NCBI RefSeq assembly: GCF_001011035.1
Contig: NZ_CP011492.1
Location: forward strand, 7,433,447-7,497,446
Length of the DNA stretch: 64,000 nt
Source: Streptomyces sp. CNQ-509
GTDB lineage: Bacteria > Actinomycetota > Actinomycetes > Streptomycetales > Streptomycetaceae
Direction of reading: 5' to 3'
The notes below the pieces were generated by a model. It had not been told where the DNA came from. It searched no databases and saw only the letters and a list, made by a program, of their open reading frames with translations. Position numbers and translations under genes: made by a program. This document shows, piece by piece, positions 1 through 8,735 of the stretch; the stretch's first letter is position 1, and each line of letters begins with the position of its first letter.

Positions 1-1149
1 CTCGTGCCCGACCCGCCGCTGAATCCGCTGCCCATCAACCGGCCGCGCCCCGAGGCCCCGTCCCCGGCGCAACTGGAGCGCGCCGCAGAGGTGCTGGCGG
101 GTGCCGCGCGCCCCATCCTGCTGGCCGGGCACGGCGCCACCCGGGCGGGCGCCAGGGACGCCCTGATCCGCTTCTCCGAGCGGCTCGACATCCCGGTGGC
201 GACGACCTTCAACGGCAAGGGCGTCTTCCCCGACGACCACCCCAACGCGCTGGGCGCCGTCGGCTTCATGCGCCACGACTACACCAACTTCGGATTCGAC
301 AACGCCGACGTGCTCATCTGCGTCGGGTACGAGCCGCAGGAGTTCGACCCGGTCAAGATCAACCCGCAGGGCGACAAGCAGATCCTGCACCTGCACCAGT
401 TCCCCGCCGAGGTCGACTCCCACTACCCGGTCGCGGTCGGCGTGCTCGGCGACCCGTCGTCCTCGCTCGACGGCCTCGCGGAGGCCGTCGGCCGCACCTT
501 CCACGGCGACGGCCGGCTCATCCGCGGCCTGCTCGCCGAGGAACTGGCGCACGGCCGCCGCAACTCGTCCTTCCCGCTCGCCCCGCAGCGCGTCGTCGCC
601 GACGTCCGCGAGGCGCTGGGCCGCGAGGACGTGGTGCTGGTCGACACCGGCGCCGGGAAGATGTGGATGGCCCGGCTCTACCCCACGTACGAGCCCCACA
701 CCTGCCTCATCTCCAACGGCCTGTCCACCATGGGCTTCGCCGTGCCCGGCGCCATCGGCGCCAAGCTCGCCCGGCCGGACGCGCAGGTGCTGGCGATGAC
801 CGGCGACGGCGCGTTCCTCATGAACTCCCAGGAGCTGGAGACCGCCGTCCGCGAGGGCATCCCGATGACCGTGCTCGTCCTCGTCGACGACGAATACGGG
901 CTGATCACCTGGAAGATGGAGCTGGAGATGGGGCGCCACTCCCACACCCGCTTCGCCAACCCGGACCTGGTGACGTACGCGGAGAGCTTCGGTGCCCGCG
1001 GGCACGCGGTGAAGTCCGCGGACGAACTGCTGCCCACGCTGCGCGACGCCCTCGCCCACGACGGGGTGGACGTCATCTCCTGCCCCGTCGACTACACCGA
1101 GAACCTGCGGCTGACCGACCGGCTCGGCGCCCTCCAGGGCCCCTTCTGA
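1..1149 (+). CDS. Acetolactate synthase-like TPP enzyme, 3' part
   Basis: Partial gene: the frame is open at the window edge and about 380 residues remain of a family that is usually near 550, so the N-terminal pyrimidine-binding domain is missing. The GTG at position 4 is probably an internal codon. The first half of what remains is the central domain. The second half is the TPP-binding domain, with the metal/diphosphate signature GDGAFLMNSQELETA followed by VDDEYGLI. The family condenses 2-oxoacids (IlvB/AlsS type) or acts as a related decarboxylase; substrate cannot be read from this piece. It ends in a strong hairpin shared with the convergent SIS-domain gene. Family is secure, exact reaction is not. 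Confidence 0.85.
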   Translation, partial: LVPDPPLNPLPINRPRPEAPSPAQLERAAEVLAGAARPILLAGHGATRAGARDALIRFSERLDIPVATTFNGKGVFPDDHPNALGAVGFMRHDYTNFGFDNADVLICVGYEPQEFDPVKINPQGDKQILHLHQFPAEVDSHYPVAVGVLGDPSSSLDGLAEAVGRTFHGDGRLIRGLLAEELAHGRRNSSFPLAPQRVVADVREALGREDVVLVDTGAGKMWMARLYPTYEPHTCLISNGLSTMGFAVPGAIGAKLARPDAQVLAMTGDGAFLMNSQELETAVREGIPMTVLVLVDDEYGLITWKMELEMGRHSHTRFANPDLVTYAESFGARGHAVKSADELLPTLRDALAHDGVDVISCPVDYTENLRLTDRLGALQGPF

Positions 1150-1161
1150 ACCACCCGTCCC

Positions 1162-1196
1162 CGGTGATCCTCAGCCCGCCGGGCTGAGGATCACCG
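1162..1196. terminator. Bidirectional hairpin between convergent genes
   Basis: A 17-bp inverted repeat with a single-base centre (arms start CGGTGATCC and end GGATCACCG). It contains the stop codon and last few codons of the minus-strand SIS-domain gene, so it can act as terminator for both convergent genes. No T-run follows, which is common in high-GC actinomycetes. Confidence 0.8.
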
Positions 1197-2064
1197 AACG
1201 GGTGAGGTGGCGCGGCTCGTCCGGGTCCAGGCCGCGGGCGCCGGCCAGCGCCACCGCCAGCCGTTGCGCCCGGACCAGCTCGGCCAGCGGGTCGAGACCG
1301 CCGGTGATCCAGAGCGCGCCGGTGGCGTGCACCTCGTCCTCCAGACCCGCGGGGGCGTCGCCGATCATCCAGGTCGCGGTGCCCGAGGTGGTGATGCTGA
1401 TGGGGCCGTGCCGGTACTCCATCGCCGGGTACGACTCCGTCCAGGCCAGCGCCGCCTCGCGCATCTTCAGCGCCGCCTCGTTCGCCAGGCCCACGGTCCA
1501 GCCGGCGCCGAGGAAGGTGAACTGCCGGGCGGCCAGCAGCCCCTGCGGCAGCGGCTCGACGAGCGCCAGCTCCGCGTCCTCCACCGCCGTGGCCGGCTGC
1601 ACCCCGAGGTGGGCGCGGAGCAGGGTCAGCGCGGTGGTGGCGAAGCGGGTCTGCACCACCGAGCGCTCGTCGGCGAAGTCCAGCACCACCGTGTCGTCCG
1701 CGGCCTCGGCCACCGGCGTGGCGCCGTCGGCGACGATCGCGGCGGTACGCACCGAGCCGCTCAGCGTGCCCAGCAGCCGCAGCACCTCCGTGGTGGTGCC
1801 GGAGCGGGTCAGCGCCAGCACCCGGTCGTACCGCCGGCCCGCCGGGAAGCCCGAGGCGGGGAAGGCGTCCGTCTCGCCGTGGCCCGCCTCCTCGCGGAGC
1901 GTGGCGTAGGCCTGCGCCATGAAGTAGGAGGTGCCGCAGCCGACGGCGGCGACCCGCTCACCGGGCTGCGGCAGCAGCGGCCCGTGCACCCCCGCCAGCT
2001 CCGTCGCCCGGCGCCAGCACGCGGGCTGATCGGCCAGCTCAGCGGCTACGTACGTCATCTTCAT
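1171..2064 (-). CDS. SIS-domain sugar isomerase/deaminase-like protein
   Basis: Two SIS (sugar isomerase) folds as in the C-terminal half of glucosamine-6-phosphate synthase and in AgaS-like proteins: AVGCGTSYFMAQAY, then the phosphosugar-binding TRSGTTTEVL, and a second lobe with LGAGWTVGLANEAALKMREA and the YRHGP segment typical of this group. No glutaminase domain is present, so it should act on phosphorylated amino sugars without glutamine. Start: ATG at 2064, preceded by GGGCGG; ATG 2058 is also possible, and a TTG at 2094 would add ten residues. It is divergent from a DeoR regulator and lies next to a GH89 glucosaminidase, which fits GlcNAc-type sugar catabolism. Its last codons lie in a terminator hairpin. 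Confidence 0.85.
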   Translation of the reverse strand: MKMTYVAAELADQPACWRRATELAGVHGPLLPQPGERVAAVGCGTSYFMAQAYATLREEAGHGETDAFPASGFPAGRRYDRVLALTRSGTTTEVLRLLGTLSGSVRTAAIVADGATPVAEAADDTVVLDFADERSVVQTRFATTALTLLRAHLGVQPATAVEDAELALVEPLPQGLLAARQFTFLGAGWTVGLANEAALKMREAALAWTESYPAMEYRHGPISITTSGTATWMIGDAPAGLEDEVHATGALWITGGLDPLAELVRAQRLAVALAGARGLDPDEPRHLTRSVILSPAG

Positions 2065-2081
2065 CGCCCGCCCTGTGTGAG

Positions 2082-2134
2082 AAGCATTGTTCAATCGTGC
2101 ATGCTAAGGCAGAATTCCAAGCATCTTCAAGCAT
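2082..2134. promoter_or_regulatory. AAGCAT-repeat operator between SIS gene and deoR
   Basis: The divergent intergenic region has AAGCAT at 2082, 2119 and 2129, the last two exactly 10 bp apart (one helical turn), and an inverted partner ATGCT at 2101, giving AGCAT-N13-ATGCT. Repeated elements at one-turn spacing between a DeoR-type repressor and its divergent gene suggest its operator, controlling both directions. Inference from position and pattern only. Confidence 0.5.
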
Positions 2135-2154
2135 TTCGGCTGGGAGGATTCGGG

Positions 2155-2958
2155 TTGAACCAGCACGAACGGCACGGTGCGCTGCTGCGGCTGCTGGCCG
2201 AGCGCGGCCGGCTCGACGTGGAGGCCGCGGCCCTCGAGGTGGCCGTGTCGGCGGCGACCATCAGGCGCGATCTGGACCAGCTTGCCGAGCAGCAGTTGCT
2301 CGTCCGCACCCGCGGCGGCGCGGTGCCGAACGACGTGGCGTACGACCTGCCGCTGCGCCACCGCGCCGGGCGGGACGCCGCCGAGAAGGAGCGCATCGGC
2401 CGGGCCGCGGCCGCCATGGTCGAGCGCGGCATGGTCGTCGGTCTCAACGGCGGCACCACCACCGCCGCGGTGGCCCGCGCGCTCGCCGCCCGCGCCGACT
2501 GGGGCGACGGTGAGGGCGACGGCGCCCGCGGTGACGGCCAGCCCGCCGTCACCGTCGTCACCAACGCGCTCAACATCGCCGCCGAGCTGGCCGTGCGGCG
2601 CAGCGTGAAGGTCGTCGTCTCCGGCGGCGTCGCCATGCCGTCTTCGTACGAGCTGGTCGGCCCGCTCGCCGGGCACATCCTGCGCGAGATCCGCCTCGAC
2701 ATCGCCTTCGTCGGCGCCGACGCCGTCGACGCCGAGCACGGCGCCAGCGCCCGCGACGAGCACGAGGCGAGCATCAACGCGCTGCTCGCCGCGCAGGCCG
2801 CGACGCTCGTCGTGGTCGCCGACTCCACCAAGCTCGGGGTGCGCACCTTCGCCCGGATCTGCCCCCCGGCGGACATCGACGTGCTCGTCACGGACGACCG
2901 GGCGGCGGACAGGGCGCGCGAGTTCGAGGAGCAGGGGATGTCCGTGGTGCGGGCATGA
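2155..2958 (+). CDS. DeoR-family transcriptional repressor
   Basis: 267 residues. The N-terminal winged helix-turn-helix (about 5-60) holds the DeoR signature VSAATIRRDLDQLAEQQLLVRTRGGA, followed by the sugar-phosphate sensing domain (GLNGGTTTAAVARALA, VVTNALNIAAEL, FVGADAV, VVVADSTKLG). A Gly/Asp-rich insertion near residue 120 is unusual and looks like a surface loop. Start chosen at TTG 2155 because GGGAGG lies seven bases upstream; the frame is open further back only by chance. It overlaps the next gene by ATGA, so repressor and oxidoreductase are co-translated. Likely ligand: a phosphorylated sugar or amino sugar made by the neighbouring enzymes. Confidence 0.93.
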   Translation: MNQHERHGALLRLLAERGRLDVEAAALEVAVSAATIRRDLDQLAEQQLLVRTRGGAVPNDVAYDLPLRHRAGRDAAEKERIGRAAAAMVERGMVVGLNGGTTTAAVARALAARADWGDGEGDGARGDGQPAVTVVTNALNIAAELAVRRSVKVVVSGGVAMPSSYELVGPLAGHILREIRLDIAFVGADAVDAEHGASARDEHEASINALLAAQAATLVVVADSTKLGVRTFARICPPADIDVLVTDDRAADRAREFEEQGMSVVRA

Positions 2959-4172
2959 GCGGGCGCGGGAGCATCGTGACGGACCTGCGGCTGGGGGTCG
3001 TCGGCCTCGGGCTGCGCGGCAACCTCGCCGACGCCGCCCACCGGCCGGGGGTGGGCTCCGTCGTGGCGGCCGTCGCCGACACCGACCCGGTGGTGCGCGC
3101 GGGCGTCGGCGCGCGCTTCCCCGGCGCCGTCGCGTACGCCGACCACCGTCGGCTCCTCGACGCCGCGGACGCCGACGGCGTCGACGCCATCGTCGTCACC
3201 ACCCCCGACGACACCCACGCGACCGTCGCGCGCGCCGCGCTCGAAGCGGGCAAGCCGGTCTTCGTCGAGAAGCCCCTCGGCATCACCGTCGAGCAGTGCG
3301 ACGCGATCCTGCGCACCGCGTACGAGACGGGCACGCCGCTGTACGTCGGGGACACCATGCGGCACACGGGCGTCGTCCGGCTGATGCGCGACATCGTCGC
3401 GCGCGGCGACATCGGCGTGCCGCGCACCGTGTGGGTGCGGCACTTCGTCGCGTACGGCGGCGACTACTACTTCAAGGACTGGCACGCCGACCGCCGCCGC
3501 ACCACCGGGCTGCTGGTGCAGAAGGCCGCCCACGACATCGACGTCGTGCACTGGCTCGCCGGCGGCTACACCAGCCGGGTGCACGCCCTCGGGGCCCTCA
3601 TGCTCTACGGCGACCTGCCCCGCCGTCCGCCCGGCACCCCGCGCCCCGCCGGCCGGCACCGCGAGGACACCTGGCCCCCCGCCGCGCGCCGCGACCTGAA
3701 CCCGGTGGTGGACGTCGAGGACGTCTCCGTGATGAACATGCGCCTGGACAACGGCGTCATCGCCGCCTACCAGCAGTGCCACTTCAGCCCCGACTACTGG
3801 CGCAGCTACACCGTCATCGGCACCGAGGGCCGGCTGGAGAACTTCGGCGACCGCCCCGGCGACGAGGTCCGCGTCTGGCACACCGGCCCCTCCGGCTACC
3901 GCCCCGGCGCGGACGCCATCCACCGCGTGCCCGCGGGCGAGGGCGCGCACGGCCGGGCCGACGACCGGGTCATCGCCGAGTTCTGCCGCTTCGTCCGCCT
4001 CGGCGACGCCACCGACACCTCGCCGCTGGCCGCCCGGATGAGCGTCGCCGCGGGCGTCCTCGCGACCCGGTCGCTGCGCACCGGCGGAACGGCGTACGAC
4101 GTACCGCCGCCGGACCCCGCGCTCGCCGAGTACTTCGCGGCCGGCCAGCGCCGCCCGGCGCACCAGCACTGA
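2955..4172 (+). CDS. Gfo/Idh/MocA family NAD(P)-dependent oxidoreductase
   Basis: 405 residues. N-terminal Rossmann fold: GVVGLGLRGNLADAAH, then VVTTPDDTHATVARAALEAGKPVFVEKPLG with the family's EKP motif. The C-terminal beta-sheet domain carries KAAHDIDVVHWLAGG, where the Asp and His are the usual catalytic pair. Such enzymes oxidise or epimerise sugars and polyols, and several act on GlcNAc-type glycosides. Coupled to the deoR gene by a 4-bp overlap and followed 33 bp later by the GH89 gene, so the three probably form one operon for amino-sugar use. The insertion around residues 215-240 (Arg/Pro-rich) is not obviously part of the family core. Confidence 0.92.
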   Translation: MSGRGSIVTDLRLGVVGLGLRGNLADAAHRPGVGSVVAAVADTDPVVRAGVGARFPGAVAYADHRRLLDAADADGVDAIVVTTPDDTHATVARAALEAGKPVFVEKPLGITVEQCDAILRTAYETGTPLYVGDTMRHTGVVRLMRDIVARGDIGVPRTVWVRHFVAYGGDYYFKDWHADRRRTTGLLVQKAAHDIDVVHWLAGGYTSRVHALGALMLYGDLPRRPPGTPRPAGRHREDTWPPAARRDLNPVVDVEDVSVMNMRLDNGVIAAYQQCHFSPDYWRSYTVIGTEGRLENFGDRPGDEVRVWHTGPSGYRPGADAIHRVPAGEGAHGRADDRVIAEFCRFVRLGDATDTSPLAARMSVAAGVLATRSLRTGGTAYDVPPPDPALAEYFAAGQRRPAHQH

Positions 4173-4205
4173 GGCCCTGAGCACCGACTTCCCCGGAGGG
4201 AACCG

Positions 4206-6467
4206 ATGAGCGTGAACCGCAGGCACTTCCTGGCAGGAACCTCGATCGCCGGCGGTGCCGTGCTGCTGCCGGCCCTCGGCCGCGCGGCGCCCGCGGCGGC
4301 GCGCGGCGGCGGCGCGTACGGCGACGGGGGCGGCGGCGACGGGGGCGGCGGCGACGGCACCGCGGGCGCCCGTCGGGCGCTGGCCCGGCTGCTGCCCGGT
4401 CACCACCGGCAGTTCGAGCTCTCCCTGCTCCCCGCCGACGGCCCGGACCGCTACCGCGTCACCGGTTCCCCCGGCCGGATCGCGGTGGCCGCCACCGGCA
4501 CCGGCGCGCTGCTCACCGGCGCCGGCGCGTACCTCAGGCGCACCGCCCGCGGGCACATCTCCTGGAACGGCGACCAGCTCGACCTGCCCGCGCGCCTGCC
4601 CGCCCCCGGCGCCCCCCTCACCGGCGAGGCGCACGTGCCGCACCGCTTCGCGTACAACGACACCAACGAGGGCTACACCGGCGCCTACCGCGACTTCGCC
4701 GCCTGGGAGCGCGCCCTCGACGTGCTCGCGCTGCACGGCGTCAACGAGGTGCTGGTCTGCGTGGGCACCGACGCCGTCTACTACGAGACCTTCCGCGCCT
4801 TCGGCTACTCCGACGAGGAACTGCGCGCCTGGATCCCCGCCCCCGCGCATCAGCCCTGGTGGCTGCTGCAGAACATGGCGTACTTCGGCGGCCCCGTCTC
4901 CGCCCGGCTGCTGCGCCTCCGCGCCGAACTGGGCGCCCGCATCACCGCACGCATCCGCGAACTGGGCATGACGCCCGTGCTCCCCGGCTACTTCGGCACC
5001 GTCCCCGACGGCTTCGCGGAGAAGAACCCCGGTGCCCACGTCGTCCCGCAGGGCGGCTGGGTCGGCTTCGACCGCCCCGGCTGGCTCGACCCGCGCGACC
5101 CGCGATTCGCCGAGGTCGCCGCCGCCTTCTACGGCCACCAGCGCGATCTGCTCGGCCCCGCGGGCCTGTACAAGATGGACCTGCTGCACGAGGGCGGCGA
5201 CCCGGGCGACGTCCCCGTGGGCGCCGCGGCCCGTGCCGTGGAGGCCGCACTCCGGCGCGAACACCCCGACGCCCTCTGGGCGATACTCGGCTGGCAGCAC
5301 AACCCGCGCCGGGAGATCCTCGACGCCGTCGACCGCGACCGCATGCTCATCCTCGACGGCCTCTCCGACCGGTTCCCCACCGTCACCGACCGCGAGGCCG
5401 ACTGGCTCGGCACCCCCTACGCCTTCGGCTCCATCTGGAACTTCGGCGGCCACACCTCCCTCGGCGCCAACACCCCCGACTGGGCCGCGCTCTACCCCGC
5501 CTGGCGCGACAAGCCGGGCAGCGCGCTGGCCGGCATCGCCATGATGCCGGAGGGCGCCGGCAACAACGCCGCCGCGATGTCCCTCTTCACCGAACTCGCC
5601 TGGACGCCCGGCCGGATCGACCTCGACGCCTGGTTCCGCGGGTACGCCACCGCCCGCTACGGCGCCGAGGACCCGCACGCGGCCGCCGCCTGGCAGGTGC
5701 TGCGCGAGACCGCGTACGGCACCACGCGCGCCGACTCCTGGAGCGAGGGCGCCGACAGCCTCTTCTGCGCCCGCCCCGGTCTCACCGTCCGCAGTGCCGC
5801 CGCCTGGAGCCCGCAGGAGGACCGCTACGACATCGCCGCCTTCGACCGCGCCCTCACCGGACTCCTCGCCGTCGCCCCCGGGCTGCGCCGCTCCGCCGCG
5901 TACCGCTACGACCTCATGGACGTCACCAGACAGGCGCTCGCCAACCGCGGCCGCCCGCTGCTGGCGCGGATCAAGGAGGCGTACGAGGCCGGCGACCGCG
6001 ATCGGCTGCGCGAGCTGACCGCCGCCTGGCTGGAGCTGATCCGGCTGCTCGACCGGGTAGTGGGCACCGACGCGCAGCACCTGCTCGGCCGGCACCTCGC
6101 CGAGGCCCGCGCCTGGGGCGCCGACCGCGCCGAGCGCGACCGGCTGGAGTACGACGCGCGCTCGCTCATCACCACCTGGGGCCCGCGCGCCGGCAGCGAG
6201 GCCGGGCTGCACGACTACGCGAACCGCGAATGGCAGGGCCTGCTCGGCGACTTCTACCACAGCCGCTGGAAGACCTACTTCGCCACGCTCGACACCGCGC
6301 TGGCGACCGGCGAGGAGCCCGCCGCCGTCGACTGGTTCGCCTACGAGGACGCCTGGGCGCGCCGCCGCGACCGCTACCCCGAGGAGCCGCGGGGCGACAT
6401 CCGCCGGCTCGCCGAGGAGGCGGTGCACGTCCTGGCCCGCGAACCCCTCGCCGCGCTCGCGCGCTGA
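4206..6467 (+). CDS. Secreted alpha-N-acetylglucosaminidase (GH89)
   Basis: 753 residues. The N-terminus (NRRHFLAGTSIAGGAVLLPAL) is a Tat signal with twin Arg and Ala-rich cleavage region, followed by a Gly/Asp-rich linker, so the enzyme is exported folded. The NAGLU family pattern is clear: AYNDTNEGYTGAYRDFAAWE, then GTVPDGFAEKNPG, MDLLHEGGDP (Glu near residue 329, likely acid/base) and MMPEGAGNNAAAMSLFTELAW (Glu near 449, likely nucleophile, by comparison with human NAGLU). These enzymes remove terminal alpha-linked GlcNAc from heparan-like chains or mucin glycans. GGAGGG upstream of ATG 4206 supports the start. A sulfatase lies 6 kb away, consistent with degradation of sulfated amino-sugar polymers. 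Confidence 0.93.
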   Translation: MSVNRRHFLAGTSIAGGAVLLPALGRAAPAAARGGGAYGDGGGGDGGGGDGTAGARRALARLLPGHHRQFELSLLPADGPDRYRVTGSPGRIAVAATGTGALLTGAGAYLRRTARGHISWNGDQLDLPARLPAPGAPLTGEAHVPHRFAYNDTNEGYTGAYRDFAAWERALDVLALHGVNEVLVCVGTDAVYYETFRAFGYSDEELRAWIPAPAHQPWWLLQNMAYFGGPVSARLLRLRAELGARITARIRELGMTPVLPGYFGTVPDGFAEKNPGAHVVPQGGWVGFDRPGWLDPRDPRFAEVAAAFYGHQRDLLGPAGLYKMDLLHEGGDPGDVPVGAAARAVEAALRREHPDALWAILGWQHNPRREILDAVDRDRMLILDGLSDRFPTVTDREADWLGTPYAFGSIWNFGGHTSLGANTPDWAALYPAWRDKPGSALAGIAMMPEGAGNNAAAMSLFTELAWTPGRIDLDAWFRGYATARYGAEDPHAAAAWQVLRETAYGTTRADSWSEGADSLFCARPGLTVRSAAAWSPQEDRYDIAAFDRALTGLLAVAPGLRRSAAYRYDLMDVTRQALANRGRPLLARIKEAYEAGDRDRLRELTAAWLELIRLLDRVVGTDAQHLLGRHLAEARAWGADRAERDRLEYDARSLITTWGPRAGSEAGLHDYANREWQGLLGDFYHSRWKTYFATLDTALATGEEPAAVDWFAYEDAWARRRDRYPEEPRGDIRRLAEEAVHVLAREPLAALAR

Positions 6468-6495
6468 AGCGCGGGCCCCGGCGGGGCACACAGCC

Positions 6496-6536
6496 GCGGT
6501 ACGGGTACGGGAGGCCACCACCCGTACCCGTACCGC
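6496..6536. terminator. Strong bidirectional terminator
   Basis: 16-bp perfect stem (left arm GCGGTACGGGTACGGG, right arm its complement) with a 9-base loop, placed between the convergent GH89 and tet-like genes and followed by a pyrimidine stretch. Confidence 0.88.
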
Positions 6537-6539
6537 CTC

Positions 6540-8582
6540 TCACACCCGCCGCTGGACGTGCAGCAGATACTCCTTGCGGTCCAGCGGATTGTGGTCGGTG
6601 CGCGGCCGGGCCGGGGCCGGACCGCGCACCTCCCGGTAGCGGCCGAAGGAGGTCTCCAGCACGCCCTCGCCCCGGGTCAGCCCCGGCAGCCGCCGCTCGA
6701 GGCCGTGCACCTGCGCCGCCGGCACCTCGCCCTCCAGCACCGCGACCCCGCCGCGCACCTCCTGCCCGTCGACCACGGCGGCCAGCGCCGCGAACACCGG
6801 CCACAGCGCGGGCACCGCGTCCTCGGGCGCCTCCAGCCGGAACCGCTGCACGGGCTCGTGCACCCGGGTGCCCGCGCGCTTCAGGGCGTCCGCGAGCACC
6901 AGCGGGGTGATGCCGCGGAAATCGGCGCCGGTGCTCGACATGGCCTTGCTGAAGCCCTGGTGGGCGTGGCTCTGCCGGGGCCAGTAGCCGGAGTGCGTCA
7001 GCGTCACCCGCACGTCGGGGATCTCCCAGCCGGACAGGCCCTGGTGCAGGGTCGCGCGCACCGTGTCCTCGACGGCCTTGAAGAACGCGTACGGCATCGA
7101 GCCCAGCTCCACCGCGAGCGCGAAGACCACGCCCGTGCCGGGCGGTGCGGGGTCGACGCGCAGGCCGACGGTGGCCAGGAAGGGGTTGGTGTCCGTGTCG
7201 CCCTTCTCGTACGCCGAGCCGCTGCCCGCCAGCCGCTCGACGTGGATGACGGACGACTCGCGGAAGGAGACCGGCAGTCCGTACTCGCCGGCGAGCGTGG
7301 CCCCGACGACCTCCTTCTGCACCTCGCCGTAGAGCGAGACGTACAGCTCCTGCAGACCGCCGGGACCGGCACCCCGGCGCAGTGCGATCAGCGGGTCCTG
7401 CTCGGCGAGCTGGAAGAGCGCCGCGTGCAGCGCGCCCCGGTCGGCGGGCCGGTCCGGCACCACCACCGTCTCCAGCGTCGGCGGCGCGAAGTGGTGCCGC
7501 CGCGCCTCCGCCGCCCGGCCCACGGCCGCGCCCACCGCGTCGCCGATGCGCACCCCGGCCAGGCCCCGTACCCGGGCGATGCGGCCGGCCCCCGCCCCGG
7601 CCGCGGGCACCGCCGCGCCCTGCTCGAAGACCTCGACGCCGGTGACCTTCTCCGTCACGGGGGCGCGGTCGCCGTCGCCGTACGCCACCTCCTGGCGGGT
7701 GCGGAGCGTGCCGGCGAGCATCCGCACGTACGCGGCTTTCTCGCCGCCGGGACCGCGCTCGACCTTGAAGACCGTGCCCGCGGGCGGGCCCTCCGGGTCC
7801 CCTGCGGGCGCCGGCAGCAGTTCCTTGATGCCCGCGGTCAGCTCCGCGACGCCCGCGCCGGTGGCGGCCGAGCCGAAGAACACCGGGTGCACGAGCGCGC
7901 CCGCGGTCTGCTCGGCGAGGCTCTTGCGCAGCCTGCGGTACGTCACCGCCGCCTCGTCGGCGACGTAGTCCGCGAGCAGCGCGTCGTCGCGGCGGGAGAG
8001 GAGGTCGGCGAGCCGGCCGGCGAAGGCGGCGTTGCCGGGGTCGCCCGGGCCGCCGGGGTGGTCCGGGCCGTACGGGGTGAACGCGGCGGCCCGGGTGCCG
8101 AGTCCGCGGACGGAACCCATGGCGACGGCGCCGGGCGTGAGCTTCGCGGCGATGTCGCGCACCAGCGCGTCGTCGCGCGCCCCGCGCCGGTCGGTCTTGT
8201 TGACGAAGACGAGCGTGGGGATCGAAAGCCGTCGCAGCGTGCGCATCAGCACGCGTGTCTGCGCCTGCACGCCCTCCACCGCGGAGACCACGAGCACCGC
8301 GCCGTCGAGCACGTGCAGCACCCGCTCCACCTCGGCGATGAAGTCCGGGTGGCCGGGCGTGTCGATGAGGTTGACGGTGAGGCCGTCGAGCGCGAAGGAG
8401 ACGACGGCGGACTTGATGGTGATGCCGCGCTGCCGCTCCAGCGCGAGCGAGTCGGTGCGGGTGCTGCCGTCGTCGACGCTCCCGACCTCCTCGACGACCC
8501 CGGCCGCGTGCAGCAGCCGCTCGGTCAGGCTGGTCTTACCGGCGTCGACATGGGCCAGGATTCCCAGGTTCAGCGTGTGCAC
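6540..8582 (-). CDS. Tet(M)/OtrA-type ribosomal protection GTPase
   Basis: 680 residues, EF-G-like. The GTPase domain starts at once: GILAHVDAGKTSLTERLL (G1), GITI (G2), DTPGH (G3), NKTDR (G4). Domains II, III, IV and V follow, with SVIHVERLAGSGS and the TLTHSGYW segment found in tetracycline ribosomal protection proteins. These bind the stalled ribosome and dislodge tetracycline. OtrA-like copies occur in many streptomycetes that make no tetracycline, so it need not signal a nearby cluster. GTG 8582 fits the family N-terminus (MHTLNLGILAHVDAGKT). The gene begins inside a 36-codon leader ORF on the same strand, which suggests translation-dependent control. Confidence 0.9.
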   Translation of the reverse strand: MHTLNLGILAHVDAGKTSLTERLLHAAGVVEEVGSVDDGSTRTDSLALERQRGITIKSAVVSFALDGLTVNLIDTPGHPDFIAEVERVLHVLDGAVLVVSAVEGVQAQTRVLMRTLRRLSIPTLVFVNKTDRRGARDDALVRDIAAKLTPGAVAMGSVRGLGTRAAAFTPYGPDHPGGPGDPGNAAFAGRLADLLSRRDDALLADYVADEAAVTYRRLRKSLAEQTAGALVHPVFFGSAATGAGVAELTAGIKELLPAPAGDPEGPPAGTVFKVERGPGGEKAAYVRMLAGTLRTRQEVAYGDGDRAPVTEKVTGVEVFEQGAAVPAAGAGAGRIARVRGLAGVRIGDAVGAAVGRAAEARRHHFAPPTLETVVVPDRPADRGALHAALFQLAEQDPLIALRRGAGPGGLQELYVSLYGEVQKEVVGATLAGEYGLPVSFRESSVIHVERLAGSGSAYEKGDTDTNPFLATVGLRVDPAPPGTGVVFALAVELGSMPYAFFKAVEDTVRATLHQGLSGWEIPDVRVTLTHSGYWPRQSHAHQGFSKAMSSTGADFRGITPLVLADALKRAGTRVHEPVQRFRLEAPEDAVPALWPVFAALAAVVDGQEVRGGVAVLEGEVPAAQVHGLERRLPGLTRGEGVLETSFGRYREVRGPAPARPRTDHNPLDRKEYLLHVQRRV

Positions 8583-8646
8583 GGAGCGTCATGTCCCTTG
8601 CGTAGGTGGCGATGGCCTGCTGGGTGGACATGAACGCTGCGCGCAT
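8536..8646 (-). CDS. 36-residue leader ORF overlapping the tet-like gene
   Basis: Short ORF starting at ATG 8646 with a good ribosome site (GAGAGGAA, six bases upstream) and ending at TAA 8536-8538, 47 bases inside the downstream gene in another frame. The peptide begins MRAAFMSTQQAIATYARDM and ends PCRRR. The main GTG start has almost no Shine-Dalgarno sequence of its own, so its translation may depend on ribosomes moving through this leader. Leaders upstream of ribosome-targeting antibiotic resistance genes often sense stalled ribosomes. Function is inferred from layout only. Confidence 0.6.
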   Translation of the reverse strand: MRAAFMSTQQAIATYARDMTLRAHAEPGNPGPCRRR

Positions 8647-8684
8647 GTGCGTTTCCTCTCGGTCCTGGGACAGGGGTCTGCCGT

Positions 8685-8715
8685 GCCCGGCCAGTGGAGC
8701 AGCGGCCGGCCGGGC
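8685..8715. promoter_or_regulatory. Hairpin in the 5' leader of the tet-like gene
   Basis: 8-bp inverted repeat (GCCCGGCC at 8685-8692 and GGCCGGGC at 8708-8715) with a 15-base loop, about 40 bases upstream of the leader ORF on the minus strand. It could be an attenuator stem in the resistance-gene leader, or the end of the gene remnant at 8736. Confidence 0.4.
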
Positions 8716-8735
8716 GCGGCAACCGAATTAACGCC

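Noticed and set aside
2127..6521. Very long minus-strand open frame (1464 codons) antisense to deoR, the oxidoreductase and GH89 genes
   Set aside because: Gly/Ala/Val/Arg-rich translation with no domain, typical of antisense frames in high-GC DNA; the plus-strand genes have clear families and starts.
6540..8582. Evidence for a tetracycline biosynthesis cluster
   Set aside because: Only the ribosomal protection gene is present; no type II PKS genes are in the window.
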